Made by a program: the position numbers and the translations under genes. From NCBI GenBank assembly GCA_951213105.1, contig OX578140.1, forward strand, positions 119,581,653 to 119,645,652: a stretch of 64,000 bases of DNA, in the 5' to 3' direction. Shown here one piece after another: positions 1-12,271 of this stretch; position 1 is the stretch's first letter, and each line of letters begins with the position of its first letter. Under the pieces are notes generated by a model. It was given only the letters and a program-made list of their open reading frames with translations. It was not told the origin of the DNA and did no database searches. Source of the stretch: Amaurobius ferox (Eukaryota; Arthropoda; Arachnida; Araneae; Amaurobiidae).

Positions 1-830
1 GCTTTCTAGGAGAGCTATCAGATCTGCATTGTAACCACAAGCCCTAATTATTTTCTCTGAATTATTTTAGTGAATTCAATGACTGAACAAAAATATGATA
101 ACATGCTCAAAATCAAAGTGACATGTTCTGTTCTCCTTTTCGAGGTCTATATGTGCCGAAATTTGATTTTCACTCGACCGACAATACCAATGCTTAAACC
201 TGGGCCACGCCCGAAGAAATTTATAAATGTAGAATAAACTCGGCCTGAAGATAACTGCGTCTCGGCAGACCCGAAATGATTTGTATTCTAATGTGTTAAA
301 AACAAATTTGTGAAAATTTTGTATGGGGAATTGTGTTTATTTTCTTAAACATTTGTCTTTACATAGCTGAAATAAACCCAATAAGTTTATGTATTTAATC
401 CATTGAAAATTTTAAAAAATAAATATGTTCAGCCCAGTCGTAACTGACATTTAAAAAAATAAAAGACTCAATCTGCCCCGAAACAGTGTTAGAAAACTCA
501 AGCCCAGCCCGGGCCTAAGCCCAAATCCATACAGAATGCTATCTCCTTTTAACCTTTTAAAATCCAAGCTATAAAATTTCCATTTGCTGTAATAGACGGG
601 AGTATGTAACAAATTTGAATTTTTGAAATAGATTCTTCTAGTTGCAGCCAGAGGTATTTTCTTTTCTTGGCCACTTTGGTTTCAACTTTAAAACTAATGC
701 GTTTAAAATGCATTCATGGCATTTATTCTAGTTGTCTGACAACAGACGTTAAGGTATGAAACATCTATTCAGTCTAAGAACATTTAAATTTTGATTCAGC
801 CACATTCCCTAGAAATTAAGTGTGTCAACG
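1..830. other. No gene seen
   Basis: AT-rich non-coding sequence. A GC-richer stretch near 190-530 repeats a 'gcccgggcctaagccc'-like theme, suggesting an old degraded repeat. I find no open frame, splice-bounded exon or TIR that I can support. Confidence 0.5.
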
Positions 831-1500
831 AGCATAGCTTCCAACTCTCAGCTTTTCTCTATATCGCCCAGTCTCACGGGTAAGTCGCTCATCTCCAAGT
901 TTTCACTCAGCTGCTCTTATTTTAACGTGAATGCATGTCATGTGACTTTCAGTTGTTTTCCCGCAGGTCAATTTTCTGCTACTGCGGTGCAGTAATGGAT
1001 CACTAAAATGCCATGAAATGAGAAACGAAGTTACAAATTTTGAGATCGAAATTTCCGATTCTTTCATCTAAATATCTGTTTTCCAGTATCGTGTAGTCAG
1101 AGCCCACAAACGGCAACCGACAGCGGCACGAGAGAAATAGATGGCCAATGATTATCTAATTAATGTGGGAGAAACACATTTGCATCGACTAAAATTTTAT
1201 TAAATTATTTTGTTTATGTACAAAACTATTTTTCAAACATATTATTAATAAAATGAAAGGCATTTTTACAGCAGTTTTGTTAAAAATGGTATTTGGGCGT
1301 GATCCACCTTATATTTCATTTTATTGTGAAATTATTTTTCCACATTTGCAATCTATTTACCTCGTTAAATTTTTTATAACTATTTCATATTTTATTCAGA
1401 AAAACTATTGTTCAAATGCATTATTGATGAAATGAAAGGCTATTTTGCAGCAGTTTCGCAAAAATCGACATTTGTGTGCGATCTGCTTTGTTATAACGAA
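831..1500 (+). repeat. CTGCCAA-family repeat, copy A, with ~180-bp internal tandem units
   Basis: The copy starts with a degenerate CATAGCTTCCAACTCTC terminus near 831, followed by a CT-rich segment like the one at 60381. It ends in two tandem units of about 180 bp built on 'tttgcatcgactaaaat', 'tttcaaacatattattaat' and 'gaaatgaaaggctatttt'; the 'attattaat' markers lie near 1240 and 1420. The same order of parts recurs at 39.4, 47.9-49.4, 58.4 and 60.4 kb. The open frame at 1253-1435 is a chance product of this repeat. Confidence 0.6.
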
Positions 1501-2309
1501 AAAATAGCTTCTTATTTATTATTCAGATTTTATTCATTTATTTAATTTTAATTGATTTTTGTTTTATTTTATTTACTTTTACTGAAAACTGGTCATAGTT
1601 TTAATAAATAATAAGTCATATAGTTTTAATCAATATAAAGTTCTTTTAAAGTATTAATATTGTTCCATTATTCTCTATTACAAATGGTTTCTTTATCTAC
1701 TTGCTTGGCCTGTGCACGTTACTTTGTTGTTTATCTTTAATATCCACACTAACAACTTACAAACTCTAAAATTTCCACTTACCTTTAAGCACATATATCA
1801 GTAATGCACAGCCCAAAACACAAAGAATCACAACCAAATCATGTTAAACTAAACTAACTTTTATTATGAAACAAGTTAAAACTTCAAACAGCATACCTGC
1901 CAACTTTTACGCATTATGCATAAAATTTACACATTTAACTGCTCTTTACGCTTTTACGCATATATTGCTATATTTTGCGCATTTCCCCATTTATTTGAAT
2001 TTTTTAACATTACTAGGAAATCAATCTCCAGCGAAATTCTCCGGCTTTTTTTTTTTTATTTATCAATTAACCAGATATGGTATAATTCCTTGAAAACACT
2101 GATTTTCCGCTTTTTTAGCACTGATATCTACCATTTCCGGGATCGCAGCAAATCCATAATAAAATCCAGGGTAATGCCAATCAAATTAATGGAGATTTAC
2201 GGTCGCGTGTAATATAAATTAAGATCTCGATCGCTTATGTTATGAAAGTAATAAATATACTTCTTTAAAGGTTGTCTAATTCAGCATAAATCGCTAAAAT
2301 GTTATTTTG

Positions 2310-2815
2310 TTCATTAATTTCGCATAAACACTGCGATTGCGCAATTCAGTTTGTTATCATGAATCGCCGAGAGTACAATAGTATATTTTTCCATCCATCT
2401 CAATCTTCTAAATATTGCATTTTTGATTGACTAAACTAGCTTATTTTCATATTTTAATTAATTATTACGGTTAATTTCTTAATTATTTTCGCATAAACAA
2501 TGCGCAGTTCAGTTACATCGTGTGAATTGTCAAGTGTACGTTAGTATCTTTTTCCATCCATCTCCATCATTTAAATGTTGCATATTAGATCGACTAAACT
2601 AGCTTATTTTCATATTCTGATTAATTACTATGGTTAATTTTTTAATGATTTTCGCATAAACAGTACGATTGCGCAATTCAGTTACTTTGCGTGAAGTGCC
2701 GAGAGTACGTTAGTATCTTTTTCCATCCATCTCCATCATTTAAATGTTGCATATTAAATCGACTAAACTAGCTTATTTACATATTATGGCTAATTATTAA
2801 GGTTAATTTAATTAT
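2310..2815 (+). repeat. Three ~165-bp tandem units inside the CATACC element
   Basis: Each unit carries 'tttttccatccatctc', 'cgactaaactagctta' and 'ttcgcataaaca'. The marker 'ccatccatct' falls at about 2391, 2553 and 2723 (spacings near 162 and 170 bp). The copy at 24.7-25.2 kb has only two units, so unit number varies between insertions. Confidence 0.75.
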
Positions 2816-3215
2816 ATTAATTTGCGTAATATAAATTTTTCTATTTAAAAAATGAGTATAAACTCTGTGAAGGACTATTTTCCAAAAAGTGGTATCAAAG
2901 CAATGATTTAGGCAAATAGAAAGGAAACCATTTTGGCAGGAATATAATTCAGTGCTATATTTTGTTTTTGTCTTTTTTAATTAGAGATCAATATTTGTTA
3001 CTCTCTTTAGTGAAAACCTGTGTTTTGCCAAACATAAATATTTGTTTTCATTATAAAGTAATTCTCACCGGATAAAACCTTTATATATTTTTTGTTTTAT
3101 AATTTATTGTCCTGAAATTTTATAAAATCGGTGTCCTAAATTTTCATATTCTACCAGTACTATGCCTGATATTTAATGCAGGTACTTGTACATAGTTAAA
3201 TTCATTAGAAATGAT

Positions 3216-3999
3216 TGGAAAATTTAAAATTTGAAGATAGCAAAGCACGCACTGTCAGAGTCAATAAGTGTTGGCTGGGTTATGAAAGTACACAAGTCCA
3301 GTTTTAAAGAAAAACTTCGTTCACTTTATTTGGTGAAAAACACAACTCGGCATATTACACGTACCTGGTAATTTTCCATGCCGTAAAACATCAAAATATA
3401 TTATGTACAAAAGATTTTTAGTTGTAAATGACTAGACAGAGACTCCTTGAAGCATTTGGTAGTAAGTTACTATACTACCTCTATCACTTGCGTGTATTTC
3501 AGCCACCATCACTTGGCAAAGGGAAACCAAAGGATAGAACATCAGGAAAATATTTAAAGCGGCTTCCGAACGTTTGTAAGTAAATTTAACGTTCAATACA
3601 TGCTGGTCCAAACTGACCACCTCTGCATCCGTTTCGACTATTCACCGTCGTCAAACGATATTCCGCAGTACTTCAGTCAAAAACATTTCTGTCTGCCTGC
3701 ATCAGACCATCAGTGTCTATCTCGTCTGACTTCTTCAGACGTCTGATCTCGATCGACTCTTTCGACCTTCTCATCTGCTTCAAGAAACCTCTGCCCTATA
3801 TATCCGAGAATGGACAGTTCCGGAAACGCCCCCGGATATGCAAATCAGATGCGTACGCATTGAGAACTGATTTGCATGAAACCTCATGTTGAAAAACGTC
3901 ACGGTTCACGCCGGTGAACGGGAAGAGTCGTTCATATTAAATTTGCATAAACGCCCGTTCACGGGAACGTGAATCGCGATGTATTGATTATTTCCAACA
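3216..3999 (-). repeat. Solo LTR (Copia-like, minus orientation), first copy
   Basis: It reads TGTTGGAAATAATC at its 5' end on the minus strand and ends TTTTCCA, so both TG and CA termini are present. It resembles the LTR at 51641-52538 in several blocks: the TGTTGGAAA start, an 'atcgcgat' motif near it, an octamer-like 'atttgcat', and a TATA-like 'tatatatccg' segment. No internal retroelement sequence is attached, so it is a solo LTR or recombination relic. Near-identical copies follow at about 5638-6421 and 8060-8771 (truncated). No 5-bp TSD is visible; instead a 58-bp direct duplication flanks it. Confidence 0.6.
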
Positions 4000-4154
4000 A
4001 GTACTATGCCTGATATTTAATGCAGGTACTTGTACATAGTTAAATTCATTAGAAATGTTGTTTGCGCGTGTAGTTTAAAAAAAAATCATTATAAATGTTA
4101 TTCACGCAAAATTTTACACATTCCAATTTTCCCAGGTTGGCAGGTATGAAACAG

Positions 4155-4974
4155 TTATCTTTACACTCTCAAACATTTAAATTTCAGAGCCTTAAAACAT
4201 CTAGAACATTAGTGATAGTACATTGCTTAAAAAGAAACGAACAATTTAAACCCAGAAAAACAATTTAAAACCCCAATTAAAAATTTAAATTCCAGGTTCA
4301 TATTCTACTCTGATCTGAAGACCAGAGTTTGGTCTGCCTGGGAGAACTGTCACCAAAAATGTTAAATGTTAACCTCAAAATAATAAAACAAACACAAATT
4401 GAAAAATGTAAAAATTACATGTTCAAAAACTCTCTAGGTTTGAAAATAAAGGTGTAAGGGTACAAAATAAAATTTATAAAAATTATTAGTAAGAGTAAAC
4501 AGTAGACAATGTTTCTACATATGCTGAATGCACAGTGCTGGAAAAACTCTTGTTGACACAATCTGGCGCAGTAACAATCCAAAGACCCGATATTCAGTGA
4601 GACTGAAAGGGGTATGTCACTGTCGAAATTTAAATAACTAAACATTAAGCCCAAGGTTTCACACATCTCATGTTGAATCATTACTAAGAATAAACAGAAA
4701 ACACTGTTTCTCCATTTACTGTGTGATATTTCTAAACATAGTGAAAACTGTTTCATAATAAAAGTTAATTTAATTTGACAGAAATTTGGTGTGATTTTTT
4801 GTGACTTGACTGTGCTAGTTTAATTTTAGTGAAGGCATTTCAAGGTAAGTGAAATTTTTGTATATGATATGATGCTGGCGTTATTTTAAAGGAACAATGA
4901 AGTATTGAGCACAAAACAAAAAAATTGGAAAAAGTACGGATTTTGGAGGTTTCCGGATTTTCGAGGTTGTACTG
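4155..4974. mobile_element. Fragment ending in a pogo-like right terminus
   Basis: The last ~60 bases read 'ggaggtttccggattttcg' then 'aggttgtactg', followed by a TA-rich flank. This matches the right end of the pogo-like element at 17309-19117. No left terminus (CAGTACAACCTCG) is seen upstream, so the element is truncated or interrupted. The interior shows no recognisable transposase; the 113-aa minus-strand frame inside it has no family features. It is duplicated at 6577-7396. Confidence 0.5.
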
Positions 4975-5093
4975 TATATATATATACATATATACGAGGC
5001 ATGTTTTTTAAGTAAGTACCGTTTTGGAATTAAAAAAAGACGTGCAAAGATATCGCAATAATTTTATTTCTACATGAAAGCCTGTACCTTAAT

Positions 5094-5640
5094 CTACTTT
5101 TCTGCATAATTTCCGTGAATATTGAGGCACTTGTTATAACGTGGCACCAGTTTTTGAATACCCTCCTCATAAAATTCTGCCGCCTGACTTGTTAACCACT
5201 GTATCACAACTGTTTTGACTTCGTTATCGTCTTGAAGACGCTGACCACCCAGGTGTTTCTTCAAGTGCAGGAACAAATGGTAGTCGCTGGGCGCCAGATC
5301 AGGGCTGTATGGAGGATGATCTAGAGTTTCCCATTTAAAAGATTTGATGAGATCTTTGGTCCGATTAGCCACATGTGGACGGGCATTGTCATGCAGCAAA
5401 ACGATACCCTTACTCAACTTGCCACGTCTTTTGTTCTGGATTGCACGACGCAGATTGTTCAATGTCTCACAATAAGACGCTGCATTGATTGTCTCATTAC
5501 GAGGCAGAAACTCCACTAGCAATACTCCTTTTTTGTCCCAAAAAACTGTGCACATGATTTTCCGGGCAGAAATTGTTTGCTTAAACTTCACTCTTTTGGG
5601 TGATGATGAATGTCGCCATTCCATGGATTGTTGTTTTTCT
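5094..5640 (-). pseudogene. Mariner transposase, C-terminal half (copy 1)
   Basis: The 176-residue frame carries the mariner catalytic core. HDNARPH is followed 34 residues later by the last Asp of SPDLAPSDYHLF, so two of the three catalytic Asp are present in D34D spacing. The family is normally about 340-350 residues. The N-terminal helix-turn-helix region and the first catalytic Asp are missing because the reading frame stops matching mariner at about 5640, where LTR sequence begins. The 3' TIR (CGAGGCATGTTTTTTAAG) starts at 4995 after a TA. The frame is uninterrupted, but the protein would be inactive. The start codon given by the frame (5624) is internal and not a real start. Confidence 0.9.
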
Positions 5641-7416
5641 TGGAAAATTTAAAATTTGAAGATAGCAAAGCACGCACTGTCAGAGTCAATAAGTGTTGGC
5701 TGGGTTATGAAAGTACACAAGTCCAGTTTTAAAGAAAAACTTCGTTCACTTTATTTGGTGAAAAACACAACTCGGCATATTACACGTACCTGGTAATTTT
5801 CGATGCCGTAAAACATCAAAAATATACTATGTACAAAAGATTTTAGTTGTAAATGACTAGACAGAGACTCCTTGAAGCATTTGGTAGTAAGTTACTATAC
5901 TACCTCTATCACTTGCGTGTATTTCAGCCACCATCACTTGGCAAAGGGAAACCAAAGGATAGAACATCAGGAAAATATGTAAAGCGGCTTCCGAACGTTT
6001 GTAAGTAAATTTAACGTTCAATACATGCTGGTCCAAACTGACCACCTCTGCATCCGTTTCGACTATTCACCGTCGTCAAACGATATTCCGCAGTACTTCA
6101 GTCAAAAACATTTCTGTCTGCCTGCATCAGACCATCAGTGTCTATCTCGTCTGACTTCTTCAGACGTCTGATCTCGATCGACTCCGACCTTCTCATTTGC
6201 TTCAAGAAACCTCTGCCCTATATATCCGAGAATGGACAGTTCCGGAAACGCCCCCGGATATGCAAATCAGATGCGTACGCATTGAGAACTGATTTGCATG
6301 AAACCTCATGTTGAAAAACGTCACGGTTCACGCCGGTGAACGGGAAGAGTCGTTCATATTAAATTTGCATAAACGCCCGTTCACGGGAACGTGAATCGCG
6401 ATGTATTGATTATTTCCAACAAGTACTATGCCTGATATTTAATGCAGGTACTTGTACATAGTTAAATTCATTAGAAATGTTGTTTGCGCGTGTAGTTTAA
6501 AAAAAAATCATTATAAATGTTATTCACGCAAAATTTTACACATTCCAATTTTCCCAGGTTGGCAGGTATGAAACAGTTATCTTTACACTCTCAAACATTT
6601 AAATTTCAGAGCCTTAAAACATCTAGAACATTAGTGATAGTACATTGCTTAAAAAGAAACGAACAATTTAAACCCAGAAAAACAATTTAAAACCCCAATT
6701 AAAAATTTAAATTCCAGGTTCAGATTCTACTCTGATCTGAAAACCAGAGTTTGGTCTGCCTGGGAGAACTGTCACCAAAAATGTTAAATGTTAACCTCAA
6801 AATAATAAAACAAACACAAATTGAAAAATGTAAAAATTACATGTTCAAAAACTCTCTAGGTTTGAAAATAAAGGTGTAAGGGTACAAAATAAAATTTATA
6901 AAAATTATTAGTAAGAGTAAACAGTAGACAATGTTTCTACATATGCTGAATGCACAGTGCTGAAAAAACTCTTGTTGACACAATCTGGCGCAGTAACAAT
7001 CCAAAGACCCGATATTCAGTGAGACTGAAAGGGGTATGTCACTGTCGAAATTTAAATAACTAAACATTAAGCCCAAGGTTTCACACATCTCATGTTGAAT
7101 CATTACTAAGAATAAACAGAAAACACTGTTTCTCCATTTACTGTGTGATATTTCTAAACATAGTGAAAACTGTTTCATAATAAAAGTTAATTTAATTTGA
7201 CAGAAATTTGGTGTGATTTTTTGTGACTTGACTGTGCTAGTTTAATTTTAGTGAAGGCATTTCAAGGTAAGTGAAATTTTTGTATATGATATGATGCTGG
7301 CGTTATTTTAAAGGAACAATGAAGTATTGAGCACAAAACAAAAAAATTGGAAAAAGTACGGATTTTGGAGGTTTCCGGATTTTCGAGGTTGTACTGTATA
7401 TATATATACATATATA

Positions 7417-8877
7417 CGAGGCATGTTTTTTAAGTAAGTACCGTTTTGGAATTAAAAAAAGACGTGCAAAGATATCGCAATAATTTTATTTCTACATGAA
7501 AGCCTGTACCTTAATCTACTTTTCTACATAATTTCCGTGAATATTGAGGCACTTGTTATAACGTGGCACCAGTTTTTGAATACCCTCCTCATAAAATTCT
7601 GCCGCCTGACTTGTTAACCACTGTATCACAACTGTTTTGACTTCGTTATCGTCTTGAAGACGCTGACCACCCAGGTGTTTCTTCAAGTGCAGGAACAAAT
7701 GGTAGTCGCTGGGCGCCAGATCAGGGCTGTATGGAGGATGATCTAGAGTTTCCCATTTAAAAGATTTGATGAGATCTTTGGTCCGATTAGCCACATGTGG
7801 ACGGGCATTGTCATGCAGCAAAACGATACCCTTACTCAACTTGCCACGTCTTTTGTTCTGGATTGCACGACGCAGATTGTTCAATGTCTCACAATAAGAC
7901 GCTGCATTGATTGTCTCATTACGAGGCAGAAACTCCACTAGCAATACTCCTTTTTTGTCCCAAAAAACTGTGCACATGATTTTCCGGGCAGAAATTGTTT
8001 GCTTAAACTTCACTCTTTTGGGTGATGATGAATGTCGCCATTCCATGGATTGTTGTTTTTCTTGGAAAATTTAAAATTTGAAGATAGCAAAGCACGCACT
8101 GTCAGAGTCAATAAGTGTTGGCTGGGTTATGAAAGTACACAAGTCCAGTTTTAAAGAAAAACTTCGTTCACTTTATTTGGTGAAAAACACAACTCGGCAT
8201 ATTACACGTACCTGGTAATTTTCCATGCCGTAAAACATCAAAAATATACTATGTACAAAAGATTTTAGTTGTAAATGACTAGACAGAGACTCCTTGAAGC
8301 ATTTGGTAGTAAGTTACTATACTACCTCTATCACTTGCGTGTATTTCAGCCACCATCACTTGGCAAAGGGAAACCAAAGGATAGAACATCAGGAAAATAT
8401 TTAAAGCGGCTTCCGAACGTTTGTAAGTAAATTTAACGTTCAATACATGCTGGTCCAAACTGACCACCTCTGCATCCGTTTCGACTATTCACCGTCGTCA
8501 AACGATATTCCGCAGTACTTCAGTCAAAAACATTTCTGTCTGCCTGCATCAGACCATCAGTGTCTATCTCGTCTGACTTCTTCAGACGTCTGATCTCGAT
8601 CGACTCCGACCTTCTCATTTGCTTCAAGAAACCTCTGCCCTATATATCCGAGAATGGACAGTTCCGGAAACGCCCCCGGATATGCAAATCAGATGCGTAC
8701 GCATTGAGAACTGATTTGCATGAAACCTCATGTTGAAAAACGTCACGGTTCACGCCGGTGAACGGGAAGAGTGCGTAGACAAGAGATGTAGGTAACCAGT
8801 GCGCATGCGCGGAACGCCGACCGTAGCGCTGCGGCGGCGGAATCGCAAAACGGTACTTACATAAAAAACATGCCTCG
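7417..8877 (-). mobile_element. Mariner element split by an LTR fragment, both TIRs present
   Basis: The left TIR starts at 7417 (CGAGGCATGTTTTTTAAG) after TA; the right TIR ends at 8877, before TA. The two are inverted repeats over about 32 bases with roughly one mismatch. The transposase 5' half is replaced by the third LTR copy (8060-8771). The 8772-8877 segment is the mariner 5' non-coding end, GC-richer than its surroundings. This is the only place where both ends of the mariner survive. Confidence 0.8.
7516..8062 (-). pseudogene. Mariner transposase, C-terminal half (copy 2)
   Basis: Copy of the 5094-5640 fragment; the open frame differs by one residue near its C-terminus (Val for Ala three residues from the end). 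HDNARPH and SPDLAPSDYHLF are both present with D34D spacing. The near identity reflects the tandem duplication of the whole unit, not a second transposition. It is truncated at the same point by LTR sequence and so lacks the DNA-binding domain and first catalytic Asp. Confidence 0.9.
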
Positions 8878-10594
8878 TATATAGGATTTGAAATAAGACT
8901 TGTGCTTGTGCAAATCGGACACAAAGCTCAAAAATGCTGTGCAGAAAAACTTATGGTGACAGAATGTGTGTACATTCGTCACTGCTCTCCACCTTACTAT
9001 CCTTCTTAAATTTCGAAAATAAGCATGAGGAATTTTCTGGAGAGAGTGAATAAAAAGCAGTGATAAAAATATTCCACATATCCTTGATGTTTTTACAGGG
9101 AAATTCTGCATCTCCCTAGCAACTCCTCTTCCCAAAAATATCTGAAGCAGCACTTTTTTCCAACAATTTCCTAAGCGACTACATTCGGGACGGGCTCGAC
9201 GTTTTATTACATTTACTAGTTATGGACAAGTCGCAGCAAGATGCTTTTTTAATGATGTTTTATTTTTTCAGTGTGTATAGGGCAAAGGCAATACACTAGG
9301 CACAAATGTTCTAATTTTTTTGAATTCGTTAAATTTTCTTTTCTGCACTTTGTTCCGGGACTTTAATTTTCGGTAGCAAGTATTCCAACTTTTTCGCTAG
9401 AAATTTTCAGATATCACTGAAGAAATCCTAATTGCTTTGTCCCTTCAAACCTGATGCGCCATGCAGGATTCACACTATTATGCACAATTAATTAACATTT
9501 ATTGTAAAAAATGAAAAAAAAAAGCATCAGCAGCACATTTGCAAGATGAAAATTCGGTTCAATAAAATTTTGTTACCAAATATAGAAAGTACGTTTTTTA
9601 ACGATTCCCGAAATTAACAAGAAATAACTTTTGCCGAAATGTGAAGGAATATATTATAACGGCTATAAAATGTCATTTAAGGGCTTCTGATTGACCTCTT
9701 TGAGTACTTAACTTGAGCATGATATTTTTTATATCCAGGAAGATATACACATCTTCAATTTTGTAAAGGACTTTGATGGAATTCGAAAATTAAAAACATT
9801 TTCAACGAAATCCTATTAATTGGTTGAAAATGGTTATTTTGGACCAAAAATTGGCCCTAGCAAAAAATCCCATTACAGTATATTTATGGGTTTTTAAAGT
9901 GTGTTTCATTTATTAATTAGTAATTTATAAAAGAGTGTTTGACAGTATCGTGAACATTTTTTTTTTTTGCTTGCCTGTATATTTCTTTTATTTTTAAATA
10001 TTTTCCCTTTTTTCAATCTTTTTGCATCCACTTATATTTTTATATTTATTCTACTTTTTATGCTGGAATATTACCTTTTAAACATATTGTTAATGAAATT
10101 GAGATATATGTTTAGGATAATGAAATTAAAACATTTTTATTTATTCAGGCATTTAGAATTATAAGGCTCATCAGAAATACAGTTGAAAAGCATAAATTAG
10201 AATTTGCTATATTTGCACCCAAAGTTTAATCTTTAATTTAAATTAAAAATGAACATCCTTCTCATCTTAAAAAAGTATTTTTAGTTCAAAATATTTTAAA
10301 TAAAATTATTTCTAGTTGAACCAAACATTTAAATTATCCTAGTCTATATTGCAGATATAAACTAGAATAATTCAAAATGTGCTGTATTCTAAAACTCTGT
10401 GATTTACATAATAACTTCACATATGTTCCTTATTTGTTAATGCTTTCCATTTACAATCCTTAAAAGGGATTTTCTATTTATTAAAATAATAAAGTTGATC
10501 ATTTTCAAATCAAGGCTGAAGATACTAAATGTCAATTTTGTAAGCCTCTTGTATTGTAATATAAAAATATCTCTATTTTTTGTTTTACTAATAA
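8878..10594. other. No gene seen
   Basis: AT-rich sequence with no splice-bounded exon, TIR pair or conserved frame that I can support. The 94-98-residue minus-strand frames around 8640-9153 span the mariner right end and have no family features. Confidence 0.5.
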
Positions 10595-10759
10595 AAGTCT
10601 GGGAGTTTTACTAGCTGCATGCTTAATATATCAGCCAGCCTGTTCAACTAGGCAAAACTCTGTCGTATTTTGAATAAAACACTGATTTTGTATTCAACTA
10701 AATAGACTGTATTTATTTTACTCTGCTTATACTCTGCTACACACATGGAAAGTTTAACA
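10595..10759 (+). repeat. Copia-1 5' LTR, 3' part only
   Basis: From about 10596 to 10759 it matches 26150-26322 ('agctgcatgcttaatat', 'agccagcctgttcaactagg', 'aaatagact', 'actctgcttatactctgc'). Upstream the similarity stops, so the 5' part of the LTR has been lost. About 180 bp of leader separate it from gag. Confidence 0.65.
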
Positions 10760-10937
10760 TTAACTAAATTTGCCCAGGAAGGTTAAGGGCCCCAGCAAGG
10801 ATAAAAGTCCAGGAATGATGCAGTAAATACTTTAAGCTAGAGAAAGCTTGGTCAAATTGAAAGGGACCGCCCAAGTCCGCCCATCATAGTTGAACAAATT
10901 CAGTCAAAAGAAGTTGAGAAGTTTTCACTATTGAAAC

Positions 10938-11471
10938 ATGGAGCCTGTAAAGATGCAGCTGCTCACCAGAGATAACTATACAACCTGGAGCAACAGTATG
11001 GCCTTTGCCCTCAAAGCTGAAGGCTGCTATGGATTTATAAAAAGCATAAAGCCAATTGACGAAACAACATCTAGACGAGACCAGGAGGAATTCATCCGTA
11101 AATGTGACAAAGCCCTATCCATGCTCTTTTATGGACTATCACCAGAGTATCAAGAATTGATTAGTATTTCCGACGATCCCGCTGATACATGGGAAAAGTT
11201 GAAAAATCATTTCGATGCACCAACTAGAGCAAATTTAGTGCATCTACATGATGAATTCTTTAACATCCGTCCGGATATTGACGAGGCAATAGATATATTT
11301 TGTGCATGTCTAAAGAAAGCTGTTTCTAAGCTGAAGGACGTCAAGCATCCTATAGCTAACTCTATGTGGCTTTTCAAGCGATCTGGTATCTCCCAGATGT
11401 ATACCAAGGTATTGTTCAAATCATATACTGGTGGCTGGACTCAGATTTCATTCTGGATAAGATACAACTGA
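10938..11471 (+). pseudogene. Copia-1 gag, N-terminal part
   Basis: The 177-residue frame begins with the typical Copia gag start: a short leader, LLTRDNYTTWSNSM, then a region like the UBN2 family (STRUCTURE: 'CDKALSMLFYGLSPEYQELI', 'ADTWEKLKNHFDAP'). Gag forms the capsid-like particle for the element's RNA. The frame loses family similarity after about residue 135 and stops at 11471, so a frameshift or deletion separates it from the zinc knuckle. A homologous minus-strand copy lies at 56701-57125. Confidence 0.8.
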
Positions 11472-11616
11472 ACTTTCATCAGAAGAAGGTCGGTTAAGGC
11501 AGTAAAGCTGGGACCTTAATGTAAGTGTCAATTTATCATATTCTGTATCTTGTAAAAGTAAAAATGTTTCTAGAAATAATTCATTAAAGAATTTTCAGGC
11601 TAAGACTAAAGTTAAA

Positions 11617-12228
11617 ATGACACAAATTGGACCTTGCTATCTATGTAAAAAGATAGGTCATTTGAAGATAAATTGTTCTAAACTTAAATTGAAAAATATG
11701 ACTAGTATTGTTGAATTAAATGTAAAAACAAATATTGAGGCCAGTTTTGCTATGGATCCTATCGATAAGTTCAATTGGGCCGTAGATACTGCTGCCACGC
11801 GTCATTTCTGCAACAACAAATCATTTTTAAATTATAAAGAAATGAAGGATACTTTTATGTCGCTGACAGTAGGCAACGTCGAAAGCCCAATTGAAGCTAT
11901 CAGAACGATCAAAATGTATGTTGTCATTAATGGTCAAAGAAATTATACCATTTTGAATGAAGTGATGTACTCCCCTAAATTACATCGTAATCTTCTAGCA
12001 GCTTCAGTACTAGAAGAAAGTAGTTGTCTTCGTGGGGAAAAGAGGATACTTTGGTTTTTTTCACCAAATGGGGAAAAGTATTTTTATGCTAAACGAAAAG
12101 TAGGATTATATTTTTTAAAGCCCCAGTATGATTTAGATAGTTTAAATGATATCAGGGATCAAAAGAATAAAAATAGCAAACCTGAAAATGAAGATAGACA
12201 AAAGAAATGTCAAAAATCTAAAGGATAG
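11617..12228 (+). pseudogene. Copia-1 zinc knuckle and aspartic protease
   Basis: Residues about 6-19 form a CX2CX4HX4C nucleic-acid-binding knuckle (CYLCKKIGHLKINC). Around residue 55 is WAVDTAATRHFC, the protease active-site region; the usual D-S/T-G/A is seen as DTA. The protease would process the Gag-Pol polyprotein. The frame stops at 12228 in a Lys/Asn-rich tail before the GAG-pre-integrase domain. A parallel copy on the minus strand (55982-56340) keeps the DT pair. Confidence 0.8.
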
Positions 12229-12271
12229 AGAAACCAAGTTAAATACTAAATAGATTTTAAAAGGTAAAAAG

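Larger units (their letters stand above)
1892..4148 (+). mobile_element. TIR DNA transposon, CATACCTGCCAAC family, copy 1 (non-autonomous)
   Basis: The ends are perfect 13-bp inverted repeats: CATACCTGCCAAC at 1892 and GTTGGCAGGTATG ending at 4148. They are flanked by a perfect 6-bp target duplication AAACAG (1886-1891 and 4149-4154). The 5' end has palindromic 'acgcat' motifs and the interior has about 165-bp tandem units. No transposase is visible. An LTR (3216-3999) plus a 58-bp direct duplication interrupts it; without these the element is about 1.4 kb. A second copy with its own 6-bp TSD lies at 15775-25649. A 6-bp TSD is known for Polinton and Dada elements, but these ends match neither, so the superfamily is unassigned. 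Confidence 0.8.
3216..8771. repeat. LTR-bounded tandem array, unit ~2.42 kb, two full units plus a partial third
   Basis: Sequence from about 3219 repeats nearly base for base from about 5641 and again from 8063 until 8771. Each full unit contains the LTR, the right end of the CATACC element with its flank, the right end of a pogo-like element and the 3' half of a mariner. Only scattered differences are seen (for example the 'ctctttcgacc' versus 'ctccgacc' stretch near 3756 and 6181). LTR-X-LTR-X-LTR order is what unequal crossing-over between LTRs would give. An assembly artefact is the alternative. Confidence 0.85.

Noticed and set aside
4415..7178. Identical 113-residue minus frames (4415-4756 and 6837-7178) and 62-residue frames (3432, 5857, 8279)
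   Set aside because: Their identity only reflects the tandem array; they show no motif, and the 62-residue ones lie inside the LTR.
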